A DNA stretch of 64,000 nucleotides from Tricholomella constricta (taxonomy: Eukaryota > Basidiomycota > Agaricomycetes > Agaricales > Lyophyllaceae), in the NCBI GenBank assembly GCA_013368375.1, contig JAACJP010000059.1:62001-126000 (forward strand). Reading direction: 5' to 3'. How positions within the stretch are numbered: position 1 is the stretch's first letter; each line of letters begins with the position of its first letter. Both the position numbers and the translations under genes were made by a program. The notes under the pieces were generated by a model. It was given only the letters and a program-made list of their open reading frames with translations. It was not told where the DNA came from and did not search any database. Below, piece by piece: positions 41,464-51,404 of this stretch.

Positions 41464-41742
41464 CATTTGGGGTGGTGGGGGGTAAAGAATGGAGGATAAC
41501 TGGATTCTGAATATATTACAATGATCTCAAACAATTTATCACTCTCACAATTATTGCAAGGCACGTATCAACATACAAAATGAGAGCCACCGACGCGTCA
41601 AAACACGTTGCACGTGAGTTATCCTCCATCATCTGGGGTCACGGCTTGACGGCTTGACCAGCGTCAAGACTTCCGTCAAACCCCGAGAATCACTTGACCC
41701 CGACAAACCGAGAGGGGGTCAAGTTTGTCGGCTCCATCACTG

Positions 41743-41750
41743 GAAGCGTC
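41743..41750. repeat. Right target-site duplication of the hAT element (GAAGCGTC)
   Basis: Exact copy of 38376-38383. Confidence 0.95.
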
Positions 41751-43748
41751 GACATAGATGCCGACATGCGCTAGATTACGGATGGGATGGAGTTGTCGGA
41801 AACCGGTAGGGCTCTGGAGTTTCGTCAACCACCAGCGTAGAGGGCGACCACGGAATCACTGAGATGATGGGTGACGAATGTATTAGATTTGTATCCTGAA
41901 AAGAATGAGGAAGGAACGTGATCGGGAGAGAAAGGAGATCGGACCTGACATGAAGTTCGAGAACACAGGAAGCCTCGAGGAGCCCTCGGGGTAGACAAAC
42001 GTAACATGCACGAGGGTGCCATAAATGATTTGTATGTCGCGCAGGTTAAAGGCCGCACGGTTCTTAAGGTGGGCGTTGAGCATGAGCGCCACGCGATTGA
42101 GATACTTCAAGCGTTTCTTTTCGGGCAAAGATACCCTGCGTAAGACGAGATCCCAGGAGAAGCCAATATACGTGAAATTGGTGGAGAAGTGGGTGTCCGT
42201 TTTATCAGGATGCCACGGGATATTGAGATCTGCGACGAGGGCCATAACTGAGTCACGGTCATGGGTATAGTGATAAGGTCCCTCGTGGAAAGGGCCAGTA
42301 GAGACTGGATAACGGACAGCCTCAATGTCGTCTTCATACTTGAAGAATAGGCATGAAGGCCACGTCTCCGCATGCCAAATGTCAATTGAAGCATTAGCTA
42401 CCTGTCCCGAATTGCTACTAGCAGGACGGGCGCCAAAAGGATGAACATGATCGATGTAGAAATCTCCTTTAAAAGAGACAATGAGAAAAGGTTTGTAATC
42501 CGGGAGCGCAGGACAGGTACGGTGAAACGATTTTATGTCGAAGGACATAGCCTGGGTGCCCGGGGGAGCACGGGCGACCTGAAGAAGAATAGAGTGAGAT
42601 TAGAGATCAAGAATATGAGGATAGAGCATGGACGATGAAGAGAGGAGGGAGAAACTCTACGACGCCATAGGGTACCGGCGTCGCATAATGAGATGAGACA
42701 GGAGTTATCCGGTGCCAATGAAGATCGGCGTCATGTGAGGAGATGAGATAAGAGGCATCCGGCGCCGATGAAGATCGGCGTCATGCGAGGAGATGGAATA
42801 AGAGTTATCCGGCACCGACGAGGATCAGCGCCGCATGATGAGCGGAGGGGTGGCCAAGATAAGACCGCGCCGCCCATGAGTAGAGTAGCACGACATCAGC
42901 GAGTGCTAACGCCGAGAGAGATGAGATAGACGGCCTATAAAAGGTTGCTTCAGGGAGCACAGAGCTCCAAGAGATTATATGCGGTGTCCGAGAGTACGGC
43001 ACCAGGTCAGAGATGAGATGTGCAGCGTCGTCCGACGCTGGGAAGAGTTATCGAACGAATAAGGAGAGTGACGAGCAAGCGAATAAACCACAGCAAATTT
43101 AGAACCACATACCTCGTCAGTTACACGGAAGGCCATATCGAAACGAGTTGGGAAATCCTCCTTGGCTATGTGGCTGTTAACTGAGGGCGTTCCGGTAAGA
43201 GGATCGGCCTTAGAGAGGTTCCGACAGACACGAAGTTTAGGAGGGGAGTCCGGGCTGGTGTCTTGCTCGGCCACGATAAAAGGAGAACAATAGATCGGGC
43301 CACGCAAGATACGCTCGACCTCTGACAGAGTGAACGGACTGGACATGCGACCAAGGGCAATCTCTGTTGATAGGTAGTCCGCGACGGCTTCGGGATGGAG
43401 GTCGACCGAAGGGTGGTTCTTGATAATAATGGATTTGGTGAGTTTGGGAAGTGTACCGAGGGGGAAGCCACGAGTGAGATTAGTAATAAGGAGTGGATAG
43501 TTCGAATGTAAGTTATGCTTGGTCAACAAATGATCATACGCCGAGACATCATAGGGAGTGACAATATGTTTGAATAGCTCGTCATCAGAAGGGAGCGAAG
43601 TGAGTGAGCGTGGACGATAAAAGATCGTATCCGAAAAGTCTCGGTAGCAGAGAACTTCATCAGGCTTGGATGAACCCATCAAAGGTCCGGTCACAAGCCG
43701 GGCTGCGCTCAAAAGCGGCATGCTGAGCTCCGCAGAGAGAGCAGACAT
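41751..43748 (-). pseudogene. DIRS pol 5' part: reverse transcriptase
   Basis: The frame opens at ATG 43748 (MSALSAELSMPLLSA), overlapping the end of gag in another frame. Exon 1 (43748-43113) contains NLTRGFPLGTLPKLTKSIII and PFIVAEQ, then KLRVCRNLSKADP (RT finger region). A 533-nt intron (43112-42579, GTATGT...CTTCAG) follows. Exon 2 begins VARAPPGTQAMSFDIKSFHR and includes HPFGARPASSNSGQVANA, the catalytic FFKYEDDIEAV (YEDD in place of YVDD), and FTYIGFSWDL. After a GTCCGA-type donor near 41946 the sequence runs to LTKLQSPTGFRQLHPIRNLA and GIYVDAS, where the hAT element cuts in. A frame change between about 41870 and 41835 may be another intron or a break. Confidence 0.78.
42691..42840. 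repeat. 50-bp tandem repeat (3 copies) inside a DIRS intron
   Basis: Three exact-length 50-bp units starting AGATGAGA and containing TTATCCGG/GCATCCGG and GAAGATCGGCGTCATG. They lie wholly within the 533-nt RT intron. Confidence 0.93.
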
Positions 43749-45285
43749 GCAAGGTGTCGGGTCCGTGACGGTTGTTGCAGAACCGGTTGAGGTTGTAAAG
43801 GCTGCAGATTCTCTTTTGGGTGCCGCCTTTGTGCGCCTTTGCGGGCCAAATAGCTGATAGAAAGGTGCTAGAGATGAGACGAAGCTCAGTAAACCTCAGT
43901 TCTTGTATAGAGACTCTGTTATGTACCTAGAGATGAGACGAAGCTCAGTAAACTAAGTACAGTATTAGTATGAGTGATAGCAAGGAATGTATAAGTGTAC
44001 TCACCCTCAGTTCTTGTATAGAGACTGAGGGTGTCGGCGCGTATGTCGCGTGTCTATGTCGGATTAGTCACGTGGATATGATAAGATAAAGGAAAGAGAA
44101 AGAACGAGGAATAAGGAGAGGACTGTATTCTAACAATAGCGTTATCTCGGAGACGTGAGAAGAGGGGTTTGCCATCTTCGAAAGTAGTGGTTGCCGACGG
44201 ATGGTCGCGGTAGGAGTGCCCTCTGGCGCAGATAAGACACTGCGGGACTCGCGTCGAACCCAAACGAAAGGGCTGGCGAGAGCGACCGGCAGTGGGGGAG
44301 GTGTCGGAGCAGACTGCCGAGAGAACTTGTTAGGATAAGCGGAGTTCGGTTCCGAGGCACGTTTGGGACGACGTTCGCGTTCGAGCTCTCCCAGTCGAAC
44401 ACGAAGCAGCACTTCCGAAGCGTAAGCATCCCAATCGAACAGTACACCTTTGAGGATGTCCCTTCGCGCTTTGAGCTCAAAGGGGTACCAGTCGGCGTAC
44501 GTGGCCTCGAAGTTGTCCAGCTGCAAGAAGAAGTCGCGACGCTTCTTGTATTCCGAAGCATAGGACGGAACCGAGGGCGCGACGGCCGAAGAAGGAGTCA
44601 CTGATCCCATAGTAGCTGAGACGGAGGGTGAAGGATCGCACAAGAGCTCCAGGGCGGCCAGCAGGTTCCCAGTGGCCTCGACGAAACGGAAGGGACTCAG
44701 ACAAGTGCTGGCGTCGTCCGAGCCCCATAGGGAAATCATCTTGGGCATGTCCAAGAGCTGGACCTTTTCGGTGGTATCTTCATCAGCCCAGGGTCGCAGA
44801 AGCTTGAAGTGGATCTCCTGGGGAGCGTAGTTGACCGCATCAATGTGTTCGTTGGTGAAAAAATTTAACGGGGGACATAGCTTGTTCTTGATGCATAGCA
44901 AGTAGGTTGTTGGAATACTGATCCGGTCGCGCTGGGCAGGCACCCGCTTGACCGGATCAACCAACTGCATACTGCCGAGCAACTTGGTGCGCGTTTTGGT
45001 GTCTCCCTCCCTGTCTTTCTTCCTTTCAGCCTGTCTTCATCCGAGAGAGAATAGAGACGGTCCAATGTCGAGGTCCACCGGACGAGGTGAAGGAGTCTCT
45101 TTAGCGTTAACCGTTCTGAATACACTGTCATTGTTGTAAGCTTCAATCTCGACGTTGCGAGAGATGCGGATCGGGAGTGCTATCTCGGGCATGGTTAAAG
45201 CATCCGGGACAGCCATATGGGCGTCAAAATCAAAGTCATCAGGAATTGGGCCGGGTATACCGGCATTGGGCAGCTGAGCGGACAT
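43676..45285 (-). CDS. DIRS Gag-like protein
   Basis: Start ATG 45285 (MSAQLPNAGIPGPIPDDFDF). A first intron lies near 45050-44985; exon 2 contains NFFTNEHIDAVNYAPQEIHF, KMISLWGSDDA and FLQLDNFEATYADWYPFELK with ASEVLLRVRLGELERERRP. A second intron (about 44130-43860) follows. The last exon encodes CSLYNLNRFCN and then HVCSLCGAQHAAFERSPAC, a C-x2-C-x4-H-x6-C-like zinc module as found at the end of DIRS Gag proteins. The stop near 43676 lies inside the beginning of the RT frame, so gag and pol overlap. Exon limits around the first intron are approximate. Confidence 0.65.
43869..44035. repeat. Direct repeats in the gag intron
   Basis: AGAGATGAGACGAAGCTCAG occurs at 43869 and 43929. CTCAGTTCTTGTATAGAGAC also occurs twice (about 43897 and 44008). 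They interleave, indicating a partial tandem duplication. Confidence 0.85.
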
Positions 45286-46012
45286 TTTGTTGAGCAGAAA
45301 TTCTTCGAAGATGAGGGGATGCGAATGAGAAAGAATGTCTGAGAATGGTCGAATGCTCGAATGTATATTAGAAATGGGGATGGGCAATCTCTGCCAAACG
45401 AATTTTTGATTGTCTTTGTTTGCTATGGAGGCTGCTCACCGTAAATTGCACCTCTGTGCGCCGACAAAATTTTCACCTTACATCACTCGTTTCGCATGAA
45501 CTTTGAGAGAGAGAGTTTCGCAAATATACTTGATCTTTCTTTTGTCCGGAGGGATTTCTGATGCCCCAGATATTTGTTTGGTTAAATTTTTCAGTTCAAG
45601 CAATTTTTCAAAATTTAACAAAGTGTCCGGACAATTGACAGAAATGCTTAATCAAATGAATGTACCCTCGAAATCGAGATGCTCAGAGGCTTGAGTGAGG
45701 ATAAAATGTTTGAACTTCGCGGATGCACCAAATTAACGCGACGCGTGTGTGACATTGTGTGACAGGTCGCGCCTTTCCGCTCCCTGGAGTCATCGTCGAC
45801 GCCGCGGGGGCTCTTCTCGGATTTACCACATAATCGGACGAGGCCTAGATGGTATAGTTACCCTGGTAATCTAGTCGACCGAGTTTCCAGATAAACTAGT
45901 GAGCCAAAACTCGTTCAATTCTTCTATCAGTCTAATATTTTTGAAACAGCTTACTGACCATATCCACTCATTGATTCACTCACACTACTCTACAAGAATA
46001 TACTGCATAACT
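45286..46012. other. Intergenic, 5' flank of DIRS gag and of the 943-aa gene
   Basis: Divergent gene starts (DIRS gag minus, 45285; unknown protein plus, 46013) share this 727-bp interval. It has GAGAGAGAGAG (45507) and a GTTACCCTGGTAA near-palindrome (about 45858). No terminal inverted repeats were identified. Confidence 0.4.
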
Positions 46013-48900
46013 ATGGCCAAATCGAAACGTTCCCCTGCCCAAATGGATCAGTTCAGGACCATGAGCAAACAAAGACATGACAAGGAAAATATACCCCTTC
46101 CTTCCCCTTGCAACCCCACATCCTCGTTGAATGCGCACCAGAAACTGCCGCGCAAACCTTCCCAAGACTACGAGAAGCGATTTCGAAATGAACGTCGCCA
46201 GTGTCAGCGCAAGGAACGCAAGGAAGCAGCAGCACGAGCAGAAATTGCAAGTTTGCGCGCGGACCTTGCCCAGACGCGAAAAGCCACGACTGCGAAAACC
46301 AAACTAGCCGAGAGCACCTTGGACAAAGCGAATCAACGAGGGGATGCACTCACTGCTCGGGCAACAATATACAAGAGCCAGATCGAGGTCTACCAGAAGA
46401 CCATTCGGGCTTTGAATGCACGATGCGCTCGCACGCCAGCAGTTCTGAAGCGCGCTGTTTTGAAGGCTCGGCTCTCCTCTCACACTGTTAAACTCACTCG
46501 ACGAGGTGTGTTCACGCCTGAGGCGCGTGCCCTGATGCGAATTGTCGTCAAGAGCGGATGCTCGCAAGGCAAGGTCGGCGGTGTCATCCAGAGCATCGGA
46601 AAGCTATTGGGCATCAGGATCAAGACCCCCATTAGTCGGCGAAGCGTGGGCAGGGCTCTTCTTGAAGGGGGTCTCGCAGCGAAGATGCAGTTGGGCTTCG
46701 AGATAGGGCAGACATCACGTACGTCGATGGTAGTTTTTTTGAAGGATGTAACATCTTGAATAATGTCAATGAAGACCTCACAATTAGTGGTGATAGCACC
46801 TCTCACCGCAAGGTTAACTACGAGTCACACCACATCGCAATGAGGACTCCCGATTACACCTCTCCTGGCCTTGAGGTCTCCGAGTCGTCAGTCCCCAAAG
46901 TGCGGTTCATGTCGTTGATGTCGACCGTGGATCACGCGAGCGAAAATTCAGTCGCAGGGTGGATGGGGGACATTGACAGCATCTCCGACATCTACAACAA
47001 CAGCCCCATGAAGAAGCGTCACTCTGCCCACAGGCCTGATGGCTTCACACGCCGTCTGTTTGCTTCACTCCTGCGGGGAATGAACGGTGATCACGCTGCC
47101 AATGAAAAGTGTACCGCCAAACTTCTAGAGGAGTGGAAGATGCGCGAAACTCTTCTTGGACTGGGAGAGGACAGGTTGATGGAGAAAACCGCAGCTGAGC
47201 TCGTCGCATTTTTGATGTCCTGGAACTCGAAGAAGATCGAACGTGCAGGCGGAATCGAGGTGTGGGACCAGCTGCCGCCAGCTGAGCAGATTGCGCGTGA
47301 TGCCGAAATTGTGAAAGAGTTGCAGATGAGCCTTGGAGAGGAGGAATACAAGCAGAGCAATGGTGACGAGAAGCGAATCATGAGCCTGTTCCTTTGGGCT
47401 GGATGTTGCATGCACAAGGATCAGAATTGCTTCGAGGCTGGAAACAAAGCGGCGATGGAATGGTGGAAGGCATCTGGAAACACCCCCCCAATTCTTCTTG
47501 CGAATAAGCATAATGCGGCGGTGCTTCGGAACATCTTGGATGCATCAAAATCCAAGGACACGATGACCGACTCAGAATCTGTGGCGTTTGCGGCATCGAC
47601 TCGTGGTGGGGTCAAAACTGCTGCGATAGCAGGTGCTATTTTCAACAATAAGGACGACAAGAAAGGTCAAGGAGATATTCACCTGTATCACTTTATGGAA
47701 CTCGTCGGAAAACGCTTTCCCGATACCAACAACACACGCTTTGGAAGCTGCGGGCTGGCATCGGAACATCTTATCATCTTCCGTGAGGCTACTCTGGAGT
47801 ATCTTCTCCTCGTCAAATACAAGAAGAAGTCATCTGCCTGGACTAACATTGAAGTCAACCTGTATGATGCTCTTCGTGACATTCCCACTCTCACTGAACT
47901 TGCTGCCATCATCCTCTACAACCAAGCTGTCAGCCATCCATATATGCGTGTTGTACGAGGACCCGGGACGGAGCAAACCAATGTCCTAGAGCTTGGAGTT
48001 TTCCACGAGACGCTGAAGGAATTCTTGAAGTCCATCATCCGATTTCCTGATCGAGTTCTTGGATCCAACATGTCCTATAGCCTTGGATCTCTTGACGCGA
48101 GCCCATGGGAATCTCCTGATGCAATTGAAGCTGTTCAGAAGCTCCAGCCAGAGTTGCCGCACCTCCGCCCCATCCTTGTTGCCTTCTTTACTGGCTCACT
48201 TGAAACCTGGACTCGATTCTCCGAAGAGTTTGCATCGGGAGGTCTGATTGATCAAGCCACCACGGAGGAGCGCAGTGCTGCATGGATGCCGTCCACTAAC
48301 GACGCAAACGAAGGTGCCCTTGGTGTGTTCCGTGTCCACATGCGGAAGACTCCTCGTCTCAGTCTGCATCTATACAACGCGATGGCAATGTTCAATCGGA
48401 ATGACACCCAATCATTTATTGACGTGACATTCAAACCCGAGGATCACACCTACATCATGAAAGCAGCACGAGTCGTTGATGCTAGCGGGTTGGAGGCGGC
48501 GCGTCGCAAGGCTCAGGTGGAATTTGATGCAAGGTTGGTAGACCTCAAGCGAAGGAAAGAGGCAGCCAAATTACACAAGGCTGAGATGTATCGGGAGAAG
48601 ATTGCTATGGTGGTCCTGGAGATGGACGAGCAAGAAATCTTGAAGATGACTGTTCCTCTTCTCGATGATCAGCTCGACGCCCTTCGCATCCGCGGTAACG
48701 ATGCTGAGATACCGTCGAGCAAAAAAGCACGGGGTAAAAAAAAGGAAAAGCAGGATTTGCTCATCGCCGCCATACGCAGGCACATTGCGCGGACCAGTTC
48801 TGATAGTAATTTGGGTAGTCCGACAGATTTAGCGGGCCAGAGAGGTGAAGCTGTTGAAGCCGATTACTGGGATGAGGAAGATGACGAGATGGAAGAGTAA
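46013..48900 (+). CDS. Uncharacterised 943-aa protein, likely transposon-encoded
   Basis: Two exons, 46013-46718 and 46775-48900, with a 56-nt intron (GTACGT...GAAG); the join restores SGDSTSHRKVNYESHH. The N-terminal ~240 aa are basic, with the opening pattern KSKRSPAQMDQFRTMSKQR, a KENIPLPSP motif and a long coiled coil. They are followed by a helix-turn-helix-like block (SGCSQGKVGGVIQSIGKLLG). The C-terminal ~700 aa include STVDHASENSVAGW, LFLWAGCCMHKDQNCFEAGN, HKDDKK-type NNKDDKKGQGD and SNDANEGALG-type STNDANEGALGVFR. I remember this as a large agaricomycete family of multi-copy hypothetical proteins. Regularly spaced acidic residues (SGDST, STVDH, TNDANEG) suggest an RNase H-fold transposase, but that is inference. 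The gene is fully intact. Confidence 0.8.
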
Positions 48901-49795
48901 TTTCATGTTATTAAAATCATATATACCCTTTACATAGTGATACTTTCTAATATACAACTCATTTATACCTTTGACGGTAGCGGATGGTCTACAAACATGT
49001 TCGACGATGTGTTGGTCAAGATATTGGACGCGACTTGCTGACTAAGCGTCATGCAAACAATACCGGTGTTGCCCATCCCCATTAGAAAGCAATAATCGAG
49101 AGAGTGAAATTTCGTGACACGCGTTAGCCTTATCTAAGCTTAGGCCAGCCGTGCGCAAGCTTACGTGGCCTCAGCCGCCGACCTGGCCTGATCTGCCCTG
49201 AATGGGCGCTGAGCCTGATATATTGATAAGGCAACCAGGGATTATCCGACATTCATACCTCATAGCACTCTCCTTTGAAATCTATCTTGCACACACATTT
49301 AATGTTACTCAATACTCATCATCATTACCTGGCTAGATCCCTAAATTCTAGACAAAGATTGTTGTCTATTGCAAAGCGAGGTACGACCGGAGAATTAGAC
49401 GTAAGTCTTTGTGAGGACGGCGGGAGTTGCCGAAATCTTTCTCCTCCGGCTACCTCGACGCCTCTCAAGGTATCAAGTCCTCCGTCGACAGAGCTGCTCC
49501 CTGCGCCCTTTTCTTTGCCCCACCCTCCACTCCCTAATTAAACTCGAAACATCGACACGACATCAACAGCGTGAATCTTTCTCCCTCAACCCCATCCGCC
49601 ACTTCAACGGGGACGTTCTCTGCTCCCGCTATCACTTCGTTGCCTTGTCCGCCATCAACAGCGTTGTACATAAAGCTTCCTCTCCCAGACATATAATCGG
49701 ACTATGCGCATGCTACCAAAAGAACGATAGGAACTGCTTCTACGACGTGCGTATTCCGGATGAAGCGACATATATAACTCTACTGACCCACCGAT
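48901..49795. other. Intergenic, no gene recognised
   Basis: Includes an A/T-rich 3' flank and GCCTTATCTAAGCTTAGGCC, a near-palindrome (about 49127-49145). Short frames only. Confidence 0.4.
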
Positions 49796-50200
49796 AGTGC
49801 TTACACATCCACCGCGTCGCCATCCCACCTACAAATACCTCTTCCATAGACTTATCGGACATTTCAGCCGTAGTCGCGGGCGTTTTCGGCGGCCTCGCCA
49901 TCCTCGTTGGTCAACCTTGTGCACATCCTCAAATGCCGACCAAAGAACGCCCGACCTCAGTGGCACCTCACCTTTCACCGTTATCTGATGGTGCAGCTGG
50001 ATGATCGCGAGAGGCAACTGGAGCAGCAGATGGTGGGAATCCGGAGACAAATTCTTGAGCAGACGGGGACGGGAGCTGTCCTAGAGCAGATACGGATACA
50101 GATGGAGTGGTTGAGGGTGCAGCGAGACTCTCCGTGTGTCCTTGACTCCTTGGGCACATGGATATATCTCGACCTCAACTTCACCTATGGATCTAAGTGA
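49796..50200 (+). pseudogene. Possible relic of single-pass membrane protein
   Basis: One frame reads SSIDLSDISAVVAGVFGGLA, a Ser-rich stretch leading into a Gly/Val transmembrane-like helix. A second frame follows with QLDDRERQLEQQMVGIRRQI and IRIQMEWLRVQRDS. Basidiomycete Ser/Thr-rich single-pass surface proteins often end in such a TM helix plus a cytoplasmic coiled coil with EWLR..RDS. The parts are in different frames with stops between, so this is at best a decayed copy. Confidence 0.3.
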
Positions 50201-51404
50201 TGCCTTGCCTCGCCCTCAGGGTTGAGTAGAGTGAGTGCCCTCACTACGCTTGGTCCGTCCATTTCTTCCGCTTCTGGTCGCGATCAAATTACGCCTTGAC
50301 CACTTTCTGCACCGCTTTCGCTTCTGTACCTAACCTCTCGGCCGACACTCATTACTTGTACCACAGATGATTGCTTTCATGTACCCTGCAACTCTACTAG
50401 ATATGATACATGTATGTAGATTAAGTGTACACATTCACGCGGCGAATGGATAATGGACAATGGGGATCAGCACTTGTAGCTGGAGCGAACGTCGCCTAAC
50501 ATAATTTGTTAGCGCGACACAAGGAATAAGCTTGTGGGGCGAGGGCCAGGCGAGGCATCAGCCCAAGGTACAGGAAGCCACAAAACCCCATTCGCGGTTG
50601 CAAGGAGCAAATGCCCGCGATGTCCCGTTCTAACCCGAGATGGACATCTGGAGCCTCAACAGGCACTCGTCGAGACCGACATGGGCCGATCGAAGGTACA
50701 ATGCTAAGGACCTGAAGTCTTCGACTTAATTAACCCGCGACGGATGCGAGGCGTCGATTCGTCGATGACAAAGGTCCGTAGGAATTACGATTCTGCTATA
50801 TGGCCTCTTGGAGAGGAAACACAATCTTGCGGCTTTACGAGCTGTCCTCCTAGGAGGGCCTTTCAGAAATACCCACGATATATCGGCAGAGGCATGAGCG
50901 AAGGCACCTACCGAGAGCCCACGGCACCGACAGAGTGGAAATTGGAATTCGCCAGTCTAGGTCTGGAATGATGTTCCGCGATCAAAGTGTCAGGAGGGTG
51001 CAGGCAACATGGCGTTACCTCTGCGTGCCTTGGCGTGTAGTCGCGAGCAGATTTGCAGAGGGATTGATAGGGCGGCTTTTTGACGTCGAAAAACAGGAAT
51101 GTGGTCTGCTCAACAGCCCCCGGGGCGTACACTGTTAGATTTATAGGTTATAGGCGAGCCAGAGGCGTATCAGATCAGTCCAAAGGGAGAATACAGGAAC
51201 ACGGATGGAGCCAAGAGGTGACATGGGATCGCGGAATTGATCTTACTGAAAATTTTCTTATCAGATAAGGGACATGGTTAAGCGGGTTTTATCAGATGAT
51301 CGAACCGCATCACATCACGCCTTTTTCCCAAGTGTAACCACACTGGCCTATAAAGCGATTGAAATGTCGGGAATTATCTCTCCGTCCCCACCGCCCCTTT
51401 CGTT
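50201..51404. other. Intergenic region upstream of the MFS gene
   Basis: No gene recognised. Within the last 150 bp before the MFS start are TGATAAGAAAATT-like complement sequence (CTTATCAGATAAGG, 51259-51272) and TTATCAGATGATCG (51289). These are GATA-type sites, the class bound by iron-responsive GATA repressors that control fungal siderophore genes. The link to iron control is inference. Confidence 0.45.
51259..51296. promoter_or_regulatory. Cluster of GATA-type sites upstream of siderophore-type transporter
   Basis: CTTATCAGATAAGG holds two back-to-back GATA cores, and TTATCAGATG follows within 20 bp, ending about 110 bp before the ATG. Fungal iron-responsive GATA factors bind (A/T)GATAA. 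TTATCA is the reverse complement of TGATAA, so the placement is suggestive. Confidence 0.5.

Larger units (their letters stand above)
38384..41742 (-). mobile_element. Complete hAT transposon nested in the DIRS element
   Basis: 3359 bp. Left end CAGTGATGG and right end CCATCACTG are perfect 9-bp terminal inverted repeats, with weaker similarity further in (TTTGACC/TTGACC). They are flanked by a perfect 8-bp duplication GAAGCGTC. Deleting the element plus one duplication rejoins DIRS codons in frame (GIYVDAS + TSWGLG), which independently proves the boundaries. Subterminal TTGACC/GTCAAG motifs are abundant. The left end also has a 17-bp perfect hairpin. Confidence 0.96.
36437..45285 (-). mobile_element. 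DIRS-type tyrosine-recombinase retrotransposon, split by a hAT element
   Basis: On the minus strand the order is gag, RT, RNase H, tyrosine recombinase, with no integrase or protease, which is the DIRS plan. Boundaries given are those of the coding part; I did not find the inverted terminal or split direct repeats that should flank it. A hAT transposon at 38384-41742 interrupts the RNase H-region codons. Confidence 0.8.

Noticed and set aside
45840..45900. tRNA gene suggested by TAGATGGTATAGTTACCCTGG
   Set aside because: No acceptor stem or T-loop at the right distance; it is just a near-palindrome.
50744..51138. Short genes in the MFS upstream region
   Set aside because: Frames of 60-75 codons on both strands without family resemblance, splice sites or codon pattern.
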